A DNA stretch of 64,000 nt, from positions 1 through 64,000 of the forward strand of contig NZ_NXGI01000021.1 of assembly GCF_002993025.1 (NCBI RefSeq), in the 5' to 3' direction. Of this stretch, positions 7,267-16,261 are shown piece after piece. Numbering within the stretch: the first letter of the stretch is position 1; every line of letters begins with the position of its first letter. The position numbers were made by a program, and so were the translations under genes. Under the pieces are notes generated by a model. It saw nothing but the letters and a program-made list of their open reading frames with translations. It searched no databases and had not been told where the DNA came from. Source of the DNA: Arcobacter cryaerophilus gv. crypticus. GTDB taxonomy: Bacteria > Campylobacterota > Campylobacteria > Campylobacterales > Arcobacteraceae.

Positions 7267-9879
7267 ATGAGTGAAAAGTACGAGCCATCAAAGGTAGAAG
7301 ATAGTTTTTATAAAATTTGGGAAGATAGAGGTTATTTTGAAATTGATGGAAATAAATCAATTCAAGAGCCAAATAAAAATTTTGCAATTATGATGCCACC
7401 TCCAAATGTAACAGGAAGTTTACACATTGGTCATGCACTTACATTTACTTTGCAAGATATTATTACAAGATATAAAAGAATGGATGGGTTTAAAACTCTT
7501 TGGCAACCAGGAACTGACCATGCTGGAATTGCAACTCAAAATGTAGTTGAAAAACAATTATTAAAAGAGGGAACTACAAAAGAGGCTTTAGGAAGAGAGG
7601 CTTTTTTAGAGAGAGTTTGGAAATGGAAAGAGTTTAGTGGTGGAACTATTGTTCATCAAATGAGAAAACTAGGAGTTAGTCCTGCTTGGTCAAGAGAGAG
7701 ATTTACTATGGATGAGGGTTTAAAAGAGGCTGTAAAAGAGGCTTTTGTTAAACTTTATGATGAGGGTATGATTACTCAAAATAACTATATGGTAAATTGG
7801 TGTACTCACGATGGAGCACTAAGTGATATTGAAGTTGAGCACGAAGAGGTAAATGGTAAGTTTTATCATATGAACTATCTCTTTGCTGATGGTTCAGGCT
7901 TTGTAACAGTTGCAACAACAAGACCTGAAACATATTTTGGTGATACTGCAATAATGGTTCATCCCGATGATGAGAGATACACAAATATTGTTGGACGTGA
8001 GGTAGTTTTACCTTTAACAAATAGAAAAATAAAAGTAATTTCTGATTCTCATGTAGATATGAGTTTTGGAACAGGTGTTGTAAAAGTAACTCCAGCTCAC
8101 GATACAAATGACTATGAAGTAGGGCTTAGACACAATTTAGAGTTTATAAAATGCTTTGATGAAAAAGGTATTTTAAATGATTATTGTGGAGAGTTTAAAG
8201 GACTTGAAAGATTAGAAGCTAGACCTTTGATTGTTAAAAAACTTCAAGATGATGGATTTATTGTAAAAATAGAAGACCATAATCATCAAGTAGGGCACTG
8301 CTATAGATGTAAAAATATTGTTGAACCATATATTTCAAAACAGTGGTTTGTAAAAAAAGAGGTTGCTGCTGAATCTATTAGAAAAACATACGAAGGAGAA
8401 TCTAAATTTCATCCTTCTCACTGGCTAAACTCTTATAGAGCTTGGATGGATGAGTTAAGACCTTGGTGTATTTCTAGACAACTTTGGTGGGGACATAGAA
8501 TTCCAGTATTTTATTGTGATAGTTGTAATCATCAGTGGGCTACAAAAGAGGATGAGCCAAAAGCTTGTCCAAAATGTGGAGACCATATTCATCAAGACCC
8601 AGATGTGCTTGATACTTGGTTTAGTAGTGCTTTATGGGCATTTTCACCACTTGGTTGGGGAAATAATGGTCAAATGGAAAAAACATTTGGTGCAAACGAT
8701 TTAAAAGATTTTTATCCAAACTCACTTTTAATAACTGGATTTGATATTATGTTTTTCTGGGTTGCTAGAATGATGATGATGGGTGAGCATTTTATGGGAC
8801 AACTTCCATTTAAAGATATCTATATGCATGCACTAGTTCGAGATGAGCATGGTGCAAAAATGAGTAAATCAAAAGGAAATGTAATTGATCCTCTTGATAT
8901 GGTTGAAACTCATAGTGCTGATATTATTAGATTTACTTTGGCATATCTTGCAATTCAAGGAAGAGATATAAAACTTGGTGAAAAAAATCTTGAGCAGTTT
9001 AGAAACTTTACAAATAAACTTTATAATGCTTCAAACTTTTTAACTTTAAATGTTGAAACATTCCCTGATTTAAAAGATATAAATATTCAAACTCCTCTTG
9101 GACTTTATATGCAAAGTCGTCTTAGCCATGCAGTTGATGAGGTAAGAAATTCACTTGAAACTTATAAATTCAATGAAGCTGCAAGTACTTTATATAGATT
9201 TGTTTGGATGGAGTTTTGTGATTGGGGAATTGAGTACTCAAAAGCTAGTAAAGATAGCATAGTAGAACTTGGAGCAATTTTTAAAGAGACATTAAAAATG
9301 GTTAGTCCATTTATGCCTTTTATTTCAGATTATTTATATCACAAATTAAGTGGAACAACACTTGAAAATGGTGATTCATTAATGATTATGAACTTCCCAA
9401 AAGATATTAAAAAAGATGAAAATATTGAAAATATGTTCTTGATTATTGAAGAAGCAATTATAAGTATAAGAAGAGCAAAAACTCTAATTGATATGGGAAA
9501 TAGTAAAATTGAAAAAGCATATCTAAAGCTTGATGTTAAAATTGATGAAGATATTGCAAAACCATTTATTGAAAAATTAGCAAAAGTTGATAGTGTTGAA
9601 TTTGTAAATGCAAAAGTTGAAAACTCTATAACAGATGTTTCAAACAATCTTGAGGTTTATATTCCAACAAGTGCAATTGATATGAAACCAATTATTGAAA
9701 AGCTTGAGAAACAAAAAGAGAAAGCACAAAAAGAGTTTGATAAATTAAACACAATGTTATCAAATGAGAGATTTGTAGCAAATGCTCCAGCAAATGTAAT
9801 AGAAGAGAATACAAAAGCTCTTGAAGATGTTAAATCTAGGCTTAAAAAAATAGAAGACGAGCTTAAGAGTTTAAGCTAA
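7267..9879 (+). CDS. valS: Valine--tRNA ligase
   Basis: A class I aminoacyl-tRNA synthetase of 870 aa that charges tRNA-Val. The HIGH motif is at residues 53-56 and KMSKS at 531-535, with the editing (CP1) domain between them (TTRPETYFGDTAIMVHPDD) and a Cys-rich zinc-like insert (YCDSCNHQ...CPKCG). The C-terminal 70 residues form the coiled-coil arm typical of ValRS. The length is normal. It has its own likely -10 (TAAAAT, 7227-7232) and an AGGA ribosome site. A bidirectional terminator follows. Confidence 0.97.
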   Translation: MSEKYEPSKVEDSFYKIWEDRGYFEIDGNKSIQEPNKNFAIMMPPPNVTGSLHIGHALTFTLQDIITRYKRMDGFKTLWQPGTDHAGIATQNVVEKQLLKEGTTKEALGREAFLERVWKWKEFSGGTIVHQMRKLGVSPAWSRERFTMDEGLKEAVKEAFVKLYDEGMITQNNYMVNWCTHDGALSDIEVEHEEVNGKFYHMNYLFADGSGFVTVATTRPETYFGDTAIMVHPDDERYTNIVGREVVLPLTNRKIKVISDSHVDMSFGTGVVKVTPAHDTNDYEVGLRHNLEFIKCFDEKGILNDYCGEFKGLERLEARPLIVKKLQDDGFIVKIEDHNHQVGHCYRCKNIVEPYISKQWFVKKEVAAESIRKTYEGESKFHPSHWLNSYRAWMDELRPWCISRQLWWGHRIPVFYCDSCNHQWATKEDEPKACPKCGDHIHQDPDVLDTWFSSALWAFSPLGWGNNGQMEKTFGANDLKDFYPNSLLITGFDIMFFWVARMMMMGEHFMGQLPFKDIYMHALVRDEHGAKMSKSKGNVIDPLDMVETHSADIIRFTLAYLAIQGRDIKLGEKNLEQFRNFTNKLYNASNFLTLNVETFPDLKDINIQTPLGLYMQSRLSHAVDEVRNSLETYKFNEAASTLYRFVWMEFCDWGIEYSKASKDSIVELGAIFKETLKMVSPFMPFISDYLYHKLSGTTLENGDSLMIMNFPKDIKKDENIENMFLIIEEAIISIRRAKTLIDMGNSKIEKAYLKLDVKIDEDIAKPFIEKLAKVDSVEFVNAKVENSITDVSNNLEVYIPTSAIDMKPIIEKLEKQKEKAQKEFDKLNTMLSNERFVANAPANVIEENTKALEDVKSRLKKIEDELKSLS

Positions 9880-9890
9880 AAAAATAGTTA

Positions 9891-9918
9891 AATAATCTTC
9901 CAAAATTGGAAGATTATT
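9891..9918. terminator. Bidirectional terminator between valS and chemoreceptor gene
   Basis: AATAATCTTCCAA and TTGGAAGATTATT form a perfect 13-bp inverted repeat with a 2-base centre. It is flanked by U-rich text in both directions, fitting the two converging genes. Confidence 0.75.
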
Positions 9919-9925
9919 CTAATTC

Positions 9926-11461
9926 TTATTTTAGCTCTTGAAGAGTTTTTATAAGTTTATTTGAAATCTCAACTAAAGAATTTGAGCTATCTTGTGTTTT
10001 TTGTGCTTCAATTAGAGTATTTTCAGTACTTAAAACAACATCTTTCATATTTCTTGTAACTTCATTTAAACTTTTAGAACCATCTTTCGCATTTTGTGAA
10101 ACCATAGAAGAGTTTTGTTTTTGCTCACTCATAGATACTGAAATCTCTTTTGAAATATTGCTAATATTAGATATTGTATCATCTATCTCATGAATCGAAT
10201 CAAGAGAATTTTTAACTAAATTTTGAATAAGTGCAATTCTTTCTGTTATATTCTTTGCAGCATCATCTGATCTTGAAGCTAAATTTCTTACTTCTTGAGC
10301 AACTACTGCAAACCCTTTTCCAGCTTCTCCTGCTGTTGCTGCTTCAACTGCTGCATTTAGACTTAAAATATTTGTTTGAAATGCTATTTGAGAAATTATA
10401 TTTACTGTTTCACCTATTTTTTGGCTCTCTTCATTTAATTTTATCATTGCAGTTGCTGTTTGTTTTGATTGAATATTCGCTTCTTGTGCTATTTGCTCAT
10501 TTTTAGAAGTTTTTGAAGCAATATCGACTATTGCTTGTTGCATCTCATCTATTTTATTTGATAAATCTTGAATTAAAGAGTTTATATTTTGTGAAGAGTT
10601 AGTAGCATTTTGAGAATTTTCGTTTGAAAATTTTGCATCTTTTAACATATTTATTGAAGTACTTAAAAGAGTATTTAAAGAGTTTGAAAACTCTTTTATC
10701 TCTTTTTCAACTTCAAACATTGTATTTTTTCTATGTGTAATATCTGTTGCATATTTTACAACTCTAAAAGCTTTACCATCCATATCAAATATTGGATTAT
10801 AGCTTGCTTGTATCCAAACGTGGTTACCATTTTTAGCAATTCTTAGGTATTCGCCACTATCAAACTCTCCACTATTTAGTTTTTTCCAGAACTCTTTATA
10901 TTCATTTGAATTTTTATAGTTCTCTTCACAAAAAATAGAGTGATGTTTCCCTATAATATCCTCTTTTTTATATCCTAAAGTATTTAAAAAATTATCATTT
11001 GCATTTAAAATGTTTCCATTCATATCAAATTCGATAACCGCATTTGATTTATTTATAGCTTTTACTTGTCCTATAAAAAATAGATTTTTTAATCTATTTT
11101 TTGTAATATCTTGAGCTAATTTTATAACTTCTAAAACTTTTCCATTTTCTATAACTGGCATATATGAAGCTCTTAAAAATACTAAACTTTTATCTTTTTT
11201 TACTCTTTGAAACTCTGCTGTTAAAGTTTTTCCTGCTCTTAGATCATTCCAACCATCTTTATATTCTTGAGTATTTGTAAATTTATCTTCACAAAAAATA
11301 GAGTGATGTTTTCCTACAATTTCCTCTAAAGAATATCCCATAGTTTTCAAAAAAACTTCATTTGCCTTTATTACTGTACCATCTGGTTTAAAATAAATAA
11401 CTGCATAGTTTTTATTTATAGCTTCACTTAAAATCTTGTCATTTTTATTTTTAAAAAACAT
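9926..11461 (-). CDS. Soluble chemoreceptor with two PAS domains
   Basis: A methyl-accepting chemotaxis protein of 511 aa with no membrane segment. Two PAS domains (about residues 10-120 and 135-245) are close copies, each with GKHHSIFCE. The signalling hairpin follows (about 280-511), with the conserved tip [38 protein letters not shown] split by no insertion. It should bind CheA and CheW and sense a cytoplasmic cue such as redox state or a PAS cofactor. It is the last gene after the YajR-like and LapD-like genes and starts 63 bases after the latter with a strong AAGGGGAG ribosome site. No C-terminal CheR-tether pentapeptide is seen. Confidence 0.9.
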   Translation of the reverse strand: MFFKNKNDKILSEAINKNYAVIYFKPDGTVIKANEVFLKTMGYSLEEIVGKHHSIFCEDKFTNTQEYKDGWNDLRAGKTLTAEFQRVKKDKSLVFLRASYMPVIENGKVLEVIKLAQDITKNRLKNLFFIGQVKAINKSNAVIEFDMNGNILNANDNFLNTLGYKKEDIIGKHHSIFCEENYKNSNEYKEFWKKLNSGEFDSGEYLRIAKNGNHVWIQASYNPIFDMDGKAFRVVKYATDITHRKNTMFEVEKEIKEFSNSLNTLLSTSINMLKDAKFSNENSQNATNSSQNINSLIQDLSNKIDEMQQAIVDIASKTSKNEQIAQEANIQSKQTATAMIKLNEESQKIGETVNIISQIAFQTNILSLNAAVEAATAGEAGKGFAVVAQEVRNLASRSDDAAKNITERIALIQNLVKNSLDSIHEIDDTISNISNISKEISVSMSEQKQNSSMVSQNAKDGSKSLNEVTRNMKDVVLSTENTLIEAQKTQDSSNSLVEISNKLIKTLQELK

Positions 11462-11524
11462 TTGTTAATCTCCCCTTGAAAATTTAATTATACATTAAAA
11501 AATCTTTTTATTCTTATTAAAATC

Positions 11525-12379
11525 TTAAGATTTTGATTTTATAACTCTATATAAAATATCAATAAATAATACAGAGATAAAAGATATAAAAAACCAGAAA
11601 AAGTAGTTTAAAAACTCAGTTTTTGCTTCTTTGTATAGTTCAAAATATATTTTTTCAATATTTGTATTTAGATAAAATATTGCATCATTTTGTAAACTAT
11701 TGTTTACTTTACTTTCCTCTTCATTGAAATATATAGGAACTAATTGTTTAAACCAAACTGGTGCTATATTTTCATTTTGATTATTTGTAAATGAGCTAAT
11801 ATCTTTTTCAAAACTTATAAGGGTACTTGAAGTTTTTGTTTCATCAAATTGGTTTGTTGCATCAAAGTTTATTACTAAAGTCGATAAATTTCTAAAATTT
11901 TTACTAGGAACAAATGTATAAATATCACTACTAGGAGTAATGTTTTTATTTATCTCATTTGGAATAGAACCTTCAATAGTCAAAAGCTCTTTTTGTAAAT
12001 CATCACTTTGAGTAGATAGAATAATTTGCCCCAAATTATCATCTATTTTTATATTTGATATCTCCCAAGATAAAGTTTTATCTAGGTTATTTGTAAGATC
12101 TATAAGCTCTTTTTCTTTTATTGAAAAAAGAGCTTTTTGAATAGATATTGATGAAAAGTTGTTATTAAAAACAGAATTTATTGTGTTTAATATCTCAATA
12201 TCTTTGTTTTGTAGATATTTTTTTAAATTCTCTTTTATAAAAAGAGATGTAGTTTTTGTCTCTAATTGGTATTTTGTAAGAATTTGCTCTTTTTGTTTTT
12301 CAAAGTTGTTTAAAAATGAAAATCCAAATCCTATGAATAAAACAGATATTAAAAAAAAGTAAACTACAAATCTTAACAT
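11525..12379 (-). CDS. LapD/MoxY-type periplasmic sensor module without output domain
   Basis: A membrane protein of 284 aa with two membrane helices (about residues 5-24 and 258-278) enclosing a periplasmic domain. The pattern resembles the LapD_MoxY N-terminal domain: an early helix with LKKYLQNKDIEIL followed by NSVFNNNFSSISI, and a late PVWFKQLVPIYF segment before the final helix. In LapD proteins this domain is followed by HAMP, GGDEF and EAL domains; here the protein stops just after the second helix (RVIKSKS). It may work through a partner, for example the membrane-less chemoreceptor encoded next, or be a remnant. It starts 6 bases after the transporter stop codon, so the two are co-transcribed. 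Family assignment is by pattern only. Confidence 0.6.
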   Translation of the reverse strand: MLRFVVYFFLISVLFIGFGFSFLNNFEKQKEQILTKYQLETKTTSLFIKENLKKYLQNKDIEILNTINSVFNNNFSSISIQKALFSIKEKELIDLTNNLDKTLSWEISNIKIDDNLGQIILSTQSDDLQKELLTIEGSIPNEINKNITPSSDIYTFVPSKNFRNLSTLVINFDATNQFDETKTSSTLISFEKDISSFTNNQNENIAPVWFKQLVPIYFNEEESKVNNSLQNDAIFYLNTNIEKIYFELYKEAKTEFLNYFFWFFISFISVLFIDILYRVIKSKS

Positions 12380-12385
12380 TTCAAA

Positions 12386-13708
12386 TCACTTTAAAATTAA
12401 TTTAATATCATCTTCATTTATTTTATCTTGGCTATATTTTACTACTAAAATATTTTCTGTATTATTTATATACCATTCATCGATATTTGAATTATCGTTT
12501 AGTTTTCCACTATTTTCAAGCTTATATTCATCTAAACTTAAATATAAATTTTTTGTTTTTGATGGATTTTTCATTAAAATTATTAAAATAGCCCATAAAA
12601 TACAAACAACAGCAACTCCTAAAGTGAAACTTTCTATCTCATAAGAGTCTAATTTATCTAATAAAATACCTCCAAAAACTCCACCAACAAATGTTCCTAA
12701 ATATCCAAAAGAGTTAAATACTCCCAAAACACTTCCTCTTTGGTGAACCTTTGCAAACTTAGATGTAAGAGATTGCATAATTGGTTCATGCATATTAAAC
12801 CCTATAAAAAATAGAACAACACCAATACAAAATATCATAGAACTACTACTAAATCCCATCAATAAATAAGAGATTATAAATAATAAAATTCCTATAACTA
12901 AAACTTCTCTATATTTGCCTTTTTTCTCCGCTAAAATTGAAGCTGGTCCCATTGCAAGAAGCCCCAAAATCATAGATGGAACATATACTTGCCATAAATC
13001 TTTTATATCCCAGTTGTATATTTTTGTAAGAATTATTGGAATAACTAAAAATGCAAAAGTCATCAAAGCTTTTTGTAAAAAGTTTGTAATATGCATTTTA
13101 TTTATGTTTGCATTTCCTAAAACATCTTTTATATTTAATTTGTCATTATATGTATGAGTTATTTTTGGTGGATTTGGTACTTTTTTAACTAGTACAAAAA
13201 TAGCAATCAAAGATAAAACCATAGTAATATAAAAAAGTGCTGGAACACCTGCATATCCACCAATAATTGGACCCAATCCCATAGCAAGAGCAAATGAAAT
13301 ACCAATAAATCCACCCATAATTGCCATAGCTTTTGATCTTTGTTCTTCTTTTACAACATCACTAATCATAGCAGTTACAACAGCTCCAATAGCTCCAGCA
13401 CCTTGTAAAAGTCTTCCTAGAAGAAGAGCCAAAATATCCGTTGCTAGGGCACAAATAAGTGAACCAATAGCAAAAAGAACCAATCCTAAAATAATAGTCC
13501 CTTTTCTTCCAAGTTTATCACTCATAATTCCAAAAGGAGTTTGAAAAATTACTTGAGTCAAGGCATAACCACCAACAACAATTCCCACAAGTGTAGCATT
13601 TGCACCTTCTAGGCTAAAAGCATACACAGAAATAACAGGAAGAACTATAAAAAGTCCAAAAAATCGTAAAGATATAATAAAACTCAAAGGCAAAACTGAT
13701 TTAATCAT
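12386..13708 (-). CDS. YajR-like MFS transporter
   Basis: A major facilitator superfamily exporter of 440 aa with about twelve helices. Motif A is visible as GIMSDKLGRKG after helix 2, and motif C-like glycines lie in helix 5 (GLGPIIGGYAG). The N-terminus (LRFFGLFIVLPVISVYAFSLEGA) and the short hydrophilic C-terminal domain (about 395-440) match the YajR type, whose C-terminal YAM domain is ferredoxin-like. The substrate is unknown. It heads a minus-strand operon with the LapD-like and chemoreceptor genes and is divergent from rdgB. Confidence 0.82.
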   Translation of the reverse strand: MIKSVLPLSFIISLRFFGLFIVLPVISVYAFSLEGANATLVGIVVGGYALTQVIFQTPFGIMSDKLGRKGTIILGLVLFAIGSLICALATDILALLLGRLLQGAGAIGAVVTAMISDVVKEEQRSKAMAIMGGFIGISFALAMGLGPIIGGYAGVPALFYITMVLSLIAIFVLVKKVPNPPKITHTYNDKLNIKDVLGNANINKMHITNFLQKALMTFAFLVIPIILTKIYNWDIKDLWQVYVPSMILGLLAMGPASILAEKKGKYREVLVIGILLFIISYLLMGFSSSSMIFCIGVVLFFIGFNMHEPIMQSLTSKFAKVHQRGSVLGVFNSFGYLGTFVGGVFGGILLDKLDSYEIESFTLGVAVVCILWAILIILMKNPSKTKNLYLSLDEYKLENSGKLNDNSNIDEWYINNTENILVVKYSQDKINEDDIKLILK

Positions 13709-13793
13709 ACATAATCCTAAATATATTATAATTTGAGTATTGATTATATACTAAGGTTCCTTTTAAATAGGAACTATTTTTTAAAGGCAAAAA

Positions 13794-14393
13794 ATGAAAA
13801 TTATTTTAGCAAGTGCAAATAGAGGTAAAATAGAAGAGTTTAAAAATCTTCTTCCTAATAATAATGTCTTTGCATATAGCGATATTTTAGGAAAATTTGA
13901 TATAGATGAAACAGGATCTAGTTTTAAAGAAAATGCAATAATAAAAGCTAGTGAGGTAAATGAAAAATTAAAACAAATAGGAGAAAAAGATTTTGTAGTA
14001 ATCTCCGATGATAGTGGAATTTCTCTTCCTATTTTACAAAATGCTCCTGGTGTTTTTAGTGCAAGATATGCTAAAGTTGGTGCAAGTGATAAAGAGAACA
14101 ATACAAAACTAATATCAAAATTAGATGAGTTGAATTTAGATAAAACACTAGCTTTTTATACAGCTTGCATAGCAATAATATATAATGATTTAATATACAC
14201 TGTTCACGGTTTTATGCATGGAATGGCTATAAATAAAGAGTTAGGAACAAATGGTTTTGGATATGACCCACTTTTTATTCCAGATGGTTTTGATAAAACT
14301 TTAGGAGAGTTAGATTTTGAAGTAAAGCAAGAGTTTTCACATAGAAATAGGGCATTAAAATTGGCAAAAAAAGTTTTAGAAGTTATTCTTTAA
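13794..14393 (+). CDS. rdgB: XTP/dITP diphosphatase (RdgB/HAM1)
   Basis: House-cleaning nucleotide hydrolase of 199 aa that converts dITP, ITP and XTP to monophosphates and keeps them out of DNA and RNA. Family motifs include the start ILASANRGKIEEF, the metal-binding ISDDSGISLP, APGVFSARYA, and the end GFGYDPLFIPDG...SHRNRALK. The length is typical. An AAAGG ribosome site precedes the ATG. Its last 11 bases overlap the 3' end of the convergent pseudopilin-like gene. Confidence 0.95.
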   Translation: MKIILASANRGKIEEFKNLLPNNNVFAYSDILGKFDIDETGSSFKENAIIKASEVNEKLKQIGEKDFVVISDDSGISLPILQNAPGVFSARYAKVGASDKENNTKLISKLDELNLDKTLAFYTACIAIIYNDLIYTVHGFMHGMAINKELGTNGFGYDPLFIPDGFDKTLGELDFEVKQEFSHRNRALKLAKKVLEVIL

Positions 14394-14715
14394 CAATTTG
14401 CTTCGTTAATCTTATTCTTATTGCAAACTTTTTATTTTGGACACTCAAAAAAAAGAGTTTGCTTTGTTCTTCACCATATTTTTTTGCTATTATCTCAAAT
14501 AAATCATCATCTATTTTGATTATTTTTGTATCTTCTAAATCTGTTTTTAAAATATACTCTTCTAGAAATAAAATATGATTTTTTGCTTGTAAATATAGGT
14601 ATTTTTGTGTAAACGCCTCATTTTTTAGAGAATTTGTCTCCAAAATAAAATTTGCTAAAACAGAAAAAACAACTACCAAAATCAAAGTTATAAAAAGTAC
14701 ATAGGATTTTTTCAT
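14383..14715 (-). CDS. Small pilin-machinery-like membrane protein (third gene of pseudopilin cluster)
   Basis: A protein of 110 aa with one N-terminal membrane helix (about residues 4-24) and a soluble periplasmic remainder. I do not recognise a family for sure; the layout (short basic start, long hydrophobic helix, small domain) is like PilX/GspK-type minor pilins, but a prepilin cleavage motif is not obvious. Its ATG overlaps the TGA of the upstream pseudopilin gene (ATGA), which fixes the start and indicates coupled translation. An ATG 15 bases further upstream is less likely. It ends tail-to-tail with rdgB, overlapping by 11 bases. Confidence 0.65.
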   Translation of the reverse strand: MKKSYVLFITLILVVVFSVLANFILETNSLKNEAFTQKYLYLQAKNHILFLEEYILKTDLEDTKIIKIDDDLFEIIAKKYGEEQSKLFFLSVQNKKFAIRIRLTKQIVKE

Positions 14716-15065
14716 AGTGCAATTTTCCATACTTGTTTAGAACTATTTTCTAAAGAAATATTAATAGTTGCTACTTCATCGCTTATGTAAATATTAAATT
14801 CATTTACATTTTTTAGTAAAATATTGTTATCAAAATAGAGTATTTTATTATTTAAACCAAATTTATTTAACTCATTTTTGTTTTTTTCAATAAATATTTT
14901 TGTAGAGTTTAATTCAAGTCTTGCTAACTCTTTTGAAAGTGATATTTTATTTAGGATAATCAAATCTTTTACAAGTAAAGTAGAGTATATTATTATGCTT
15001 GTTGAAATTGCTAGAGTTAATATTAGTTCAAATAAAGAGAAGCTATTTTTCATATTTAAAAACAT
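14712..15065 (-). CDS. Pseudopilin with prepilin-type cleavage motif
   Basis: A protein of 117 aa with a type IV prepilin start: a short basic leader, then NS-FSLFELILTLAI, with Glu at position 5 after the cleavage point and a long hydrophobic helix. The rest is a small polar domain. It would be processed by a prepilin peptidase and join a pseudopilus of the competence or type II secretion kind. The start is uncertain: an internal ATG 12 bases downstream (MKNSFSLFE) is equally good, and neither has a clear ribosome site. It overlaps the upstream ctsT-like gene by about 20 bases. Confidence 0.7.
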   Translation of the reverse strand: MFLNMKNSFSLFELILTLAISTSIIIYSTLLVKDLIILNKISLSKELARLELNSTKIFIEKNKNELNKFGLNNKILYFDNNILLKNVNEFNIYISDEVATINISLENSSKQVWKIAL

Positions 15066-15375
15066 TTATTTTGTCAGTTTTGAAGATATATTTGCTTACA
15101 TTTATGCTCTCTTTTTGCTCATCTTTTGTGATAAGCAAAAACTCTTCTTGTTTTAAAAAATATCGATAATCTTTTGTAGCAAAACTATTTTCAAGTTCAT
15201 TTAAGCTATTAAAAAGCTCTTCATCTTCATAGTTATTATATGGAATTTTCAAAAATCCACCTACAATTACCATGAGGATTAAAAGGCTAATTATTGTCTC
15301 AAAAAGAGTTATACTACTTTTCAGCAATATTTTTTGATTTTTGAAATGAGCCTTCGATAGCTTTAATAAAAGCAT
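15043..15375 (-). CDS. ctsT: CtsT-like pseudopilin of the transformation machinery
   Basis: A protein of about 110 aa with a prepilin-like segment, KSSITLFETIISLLIL, including the conserved Glu, then a membrane helix and a small domain. In Campylobacter jejuni the gene next to proC is ctsT (Cj1077), required for natural transformation; position and type agree here. The start lies inside proC: the chosen ATG follows GAAGGAAGAG by a few bases and gives a 62-base overlap. A UUG at 15327 would give a shorter leader and a 14-base overlap. The name rests on context and a weak pattern. Confidence 0.6.
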   Translation of the reverse strand: MLLLKLSKAHFKNQKILLKSSITLFETIISLLILMVIVGGFLKIPYNNYEDEELFNSLNELENSFATKDYRYFLKQEEFLLITKDEQKESINVSKYIFKTDKINVFKYEK

Positions 15376-16078
15376 CTCTAACTCTTCCTTCTTCAAGTTT
15401 TGCATATCCAGCTGCTGTTGTTCCACCTGGACTCATTACGCTATCTTTTATAATAGCTGAGTGAGAGTGTTTTAAAAGCGAAGAAGTTCCACTAAAAAGC
15501 CCTTGAACTAAATGCTGAGCTAAATGTCGCTCAAGACCAACTTTAACTGCTCCATCTGCTATAGCTTCAGCAACTAAAGCTAAAAAAGCAGGTCCAGAAG
15601 CTGTAATTGCACTAGCGATATCTAATTGATTTTCATTATTCACCCAAATAGCTTCACCAATAGCTCCAAAAGCTTCAAGAGTTAAATCTTTTATCTCAAT
15701 ATCTCCTGTAGCTGTTGTCATAGAATTTTGTACACTTGCTGCTATATTTGGCATTGTTCTTGCATAGTGTTTTGCACTAATTTGTTTTCTTAAATAATCC
15801 AATTTTGTACCAGCTAAAATAGAGATTAAAGAATTTGCAGTTCCTACAAGTCTTATCGAAACACTCTCTAGTGCATAAGGTTTTACACAAAAGATTATAT
15901 TTTTTCCACTAATATCCTCTTTGTCGCTTAACTCTTTTATTTGTAGTTCAGGGATTTTTTCTTTGATAAGTTTTAATTTCTCTATCTCTCTTCCTATCAT
16001 CTCAACTTCATGCTTTTTTACAAGCCCAATAGCCAAAGATTGAGCCATAATTCCATTTCCTATAAGTGTTAATTTCAT
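15314..16078 (-). CDS. proC: Pyrroline-5-carboxylate reductase
   Basis: An NAD(P)H-dependent enzyme of 254 aa for the last step of proline synthesis. The Rossmann start (LTLIGNGIMAQSLA) and the C-terminal family signature SVMSPGGTTAAGYAKLEEGRVRDAFIKA (near residues 212-240) are clear. The length is normal. Its 3' end contains the start of the ctsT-like gene in another frame. In C. jejuni fliW lies between bamD and proC; here that gap holds only a promoter region. Confidence 0.95.
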   Translation of the reverse strand: MKLTLIGNGIMAQSLAIGLVKKHEVEMIGREIEKLKLIKEKIPELQIKELSDKEDISGKNIIFCVKPYALESVSIRLVGTANSLISILAGTKLDYLRKQISAKHYARTMPNIAASVQNSMTTATGDIEIKDLTLEAFGAIGEAIWVNNENQLDIASAITASGPAFLALVAEAIADGAVKVGLERHLAQHLVQGLFSGTSSLLKHSHSAIIKDSVMSPGGTTAAGYAKLEEGRVRDAFIKAIEGSFQKSKNIAEK

Positions 16079-16180
16079 AGTTCACCTTAAATATTTTTTT
16101 AGATTATAGCCATTTTTAATTTATAATTATAAGTATTGCTTTAAAATATTATAAAAAATACTATTTTTTGTATCACAAAG

Positions 16181-16186
16181 TATAAT
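16181..16186 (+). promoter_or_regulatory. -10 box of the bamD-lon-rhomboid operon
   Basis: TATAAT after a T-rich stretch and a TATCACAAAG segment. It is about 75 bases before the bamD start, in the 183-base gap between the divergent proC and bamD genes. Confidence 0.5.
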
Positions 16187-16261
16187 CTTAAATTCTTTTA
16201 ATTAAAAAATAAAGTATTTTTTAGGTAATATATTGCTTTACGCTAGATAATGGAGACAAAA

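Noticed and set aside
7772-8107. Frame opposite valS, and similar frames opposite lon, uvrB, ruvA and ddl
   Set aside because: They overlap well-identified genes over their full length and have low-complexity or improbable translations.
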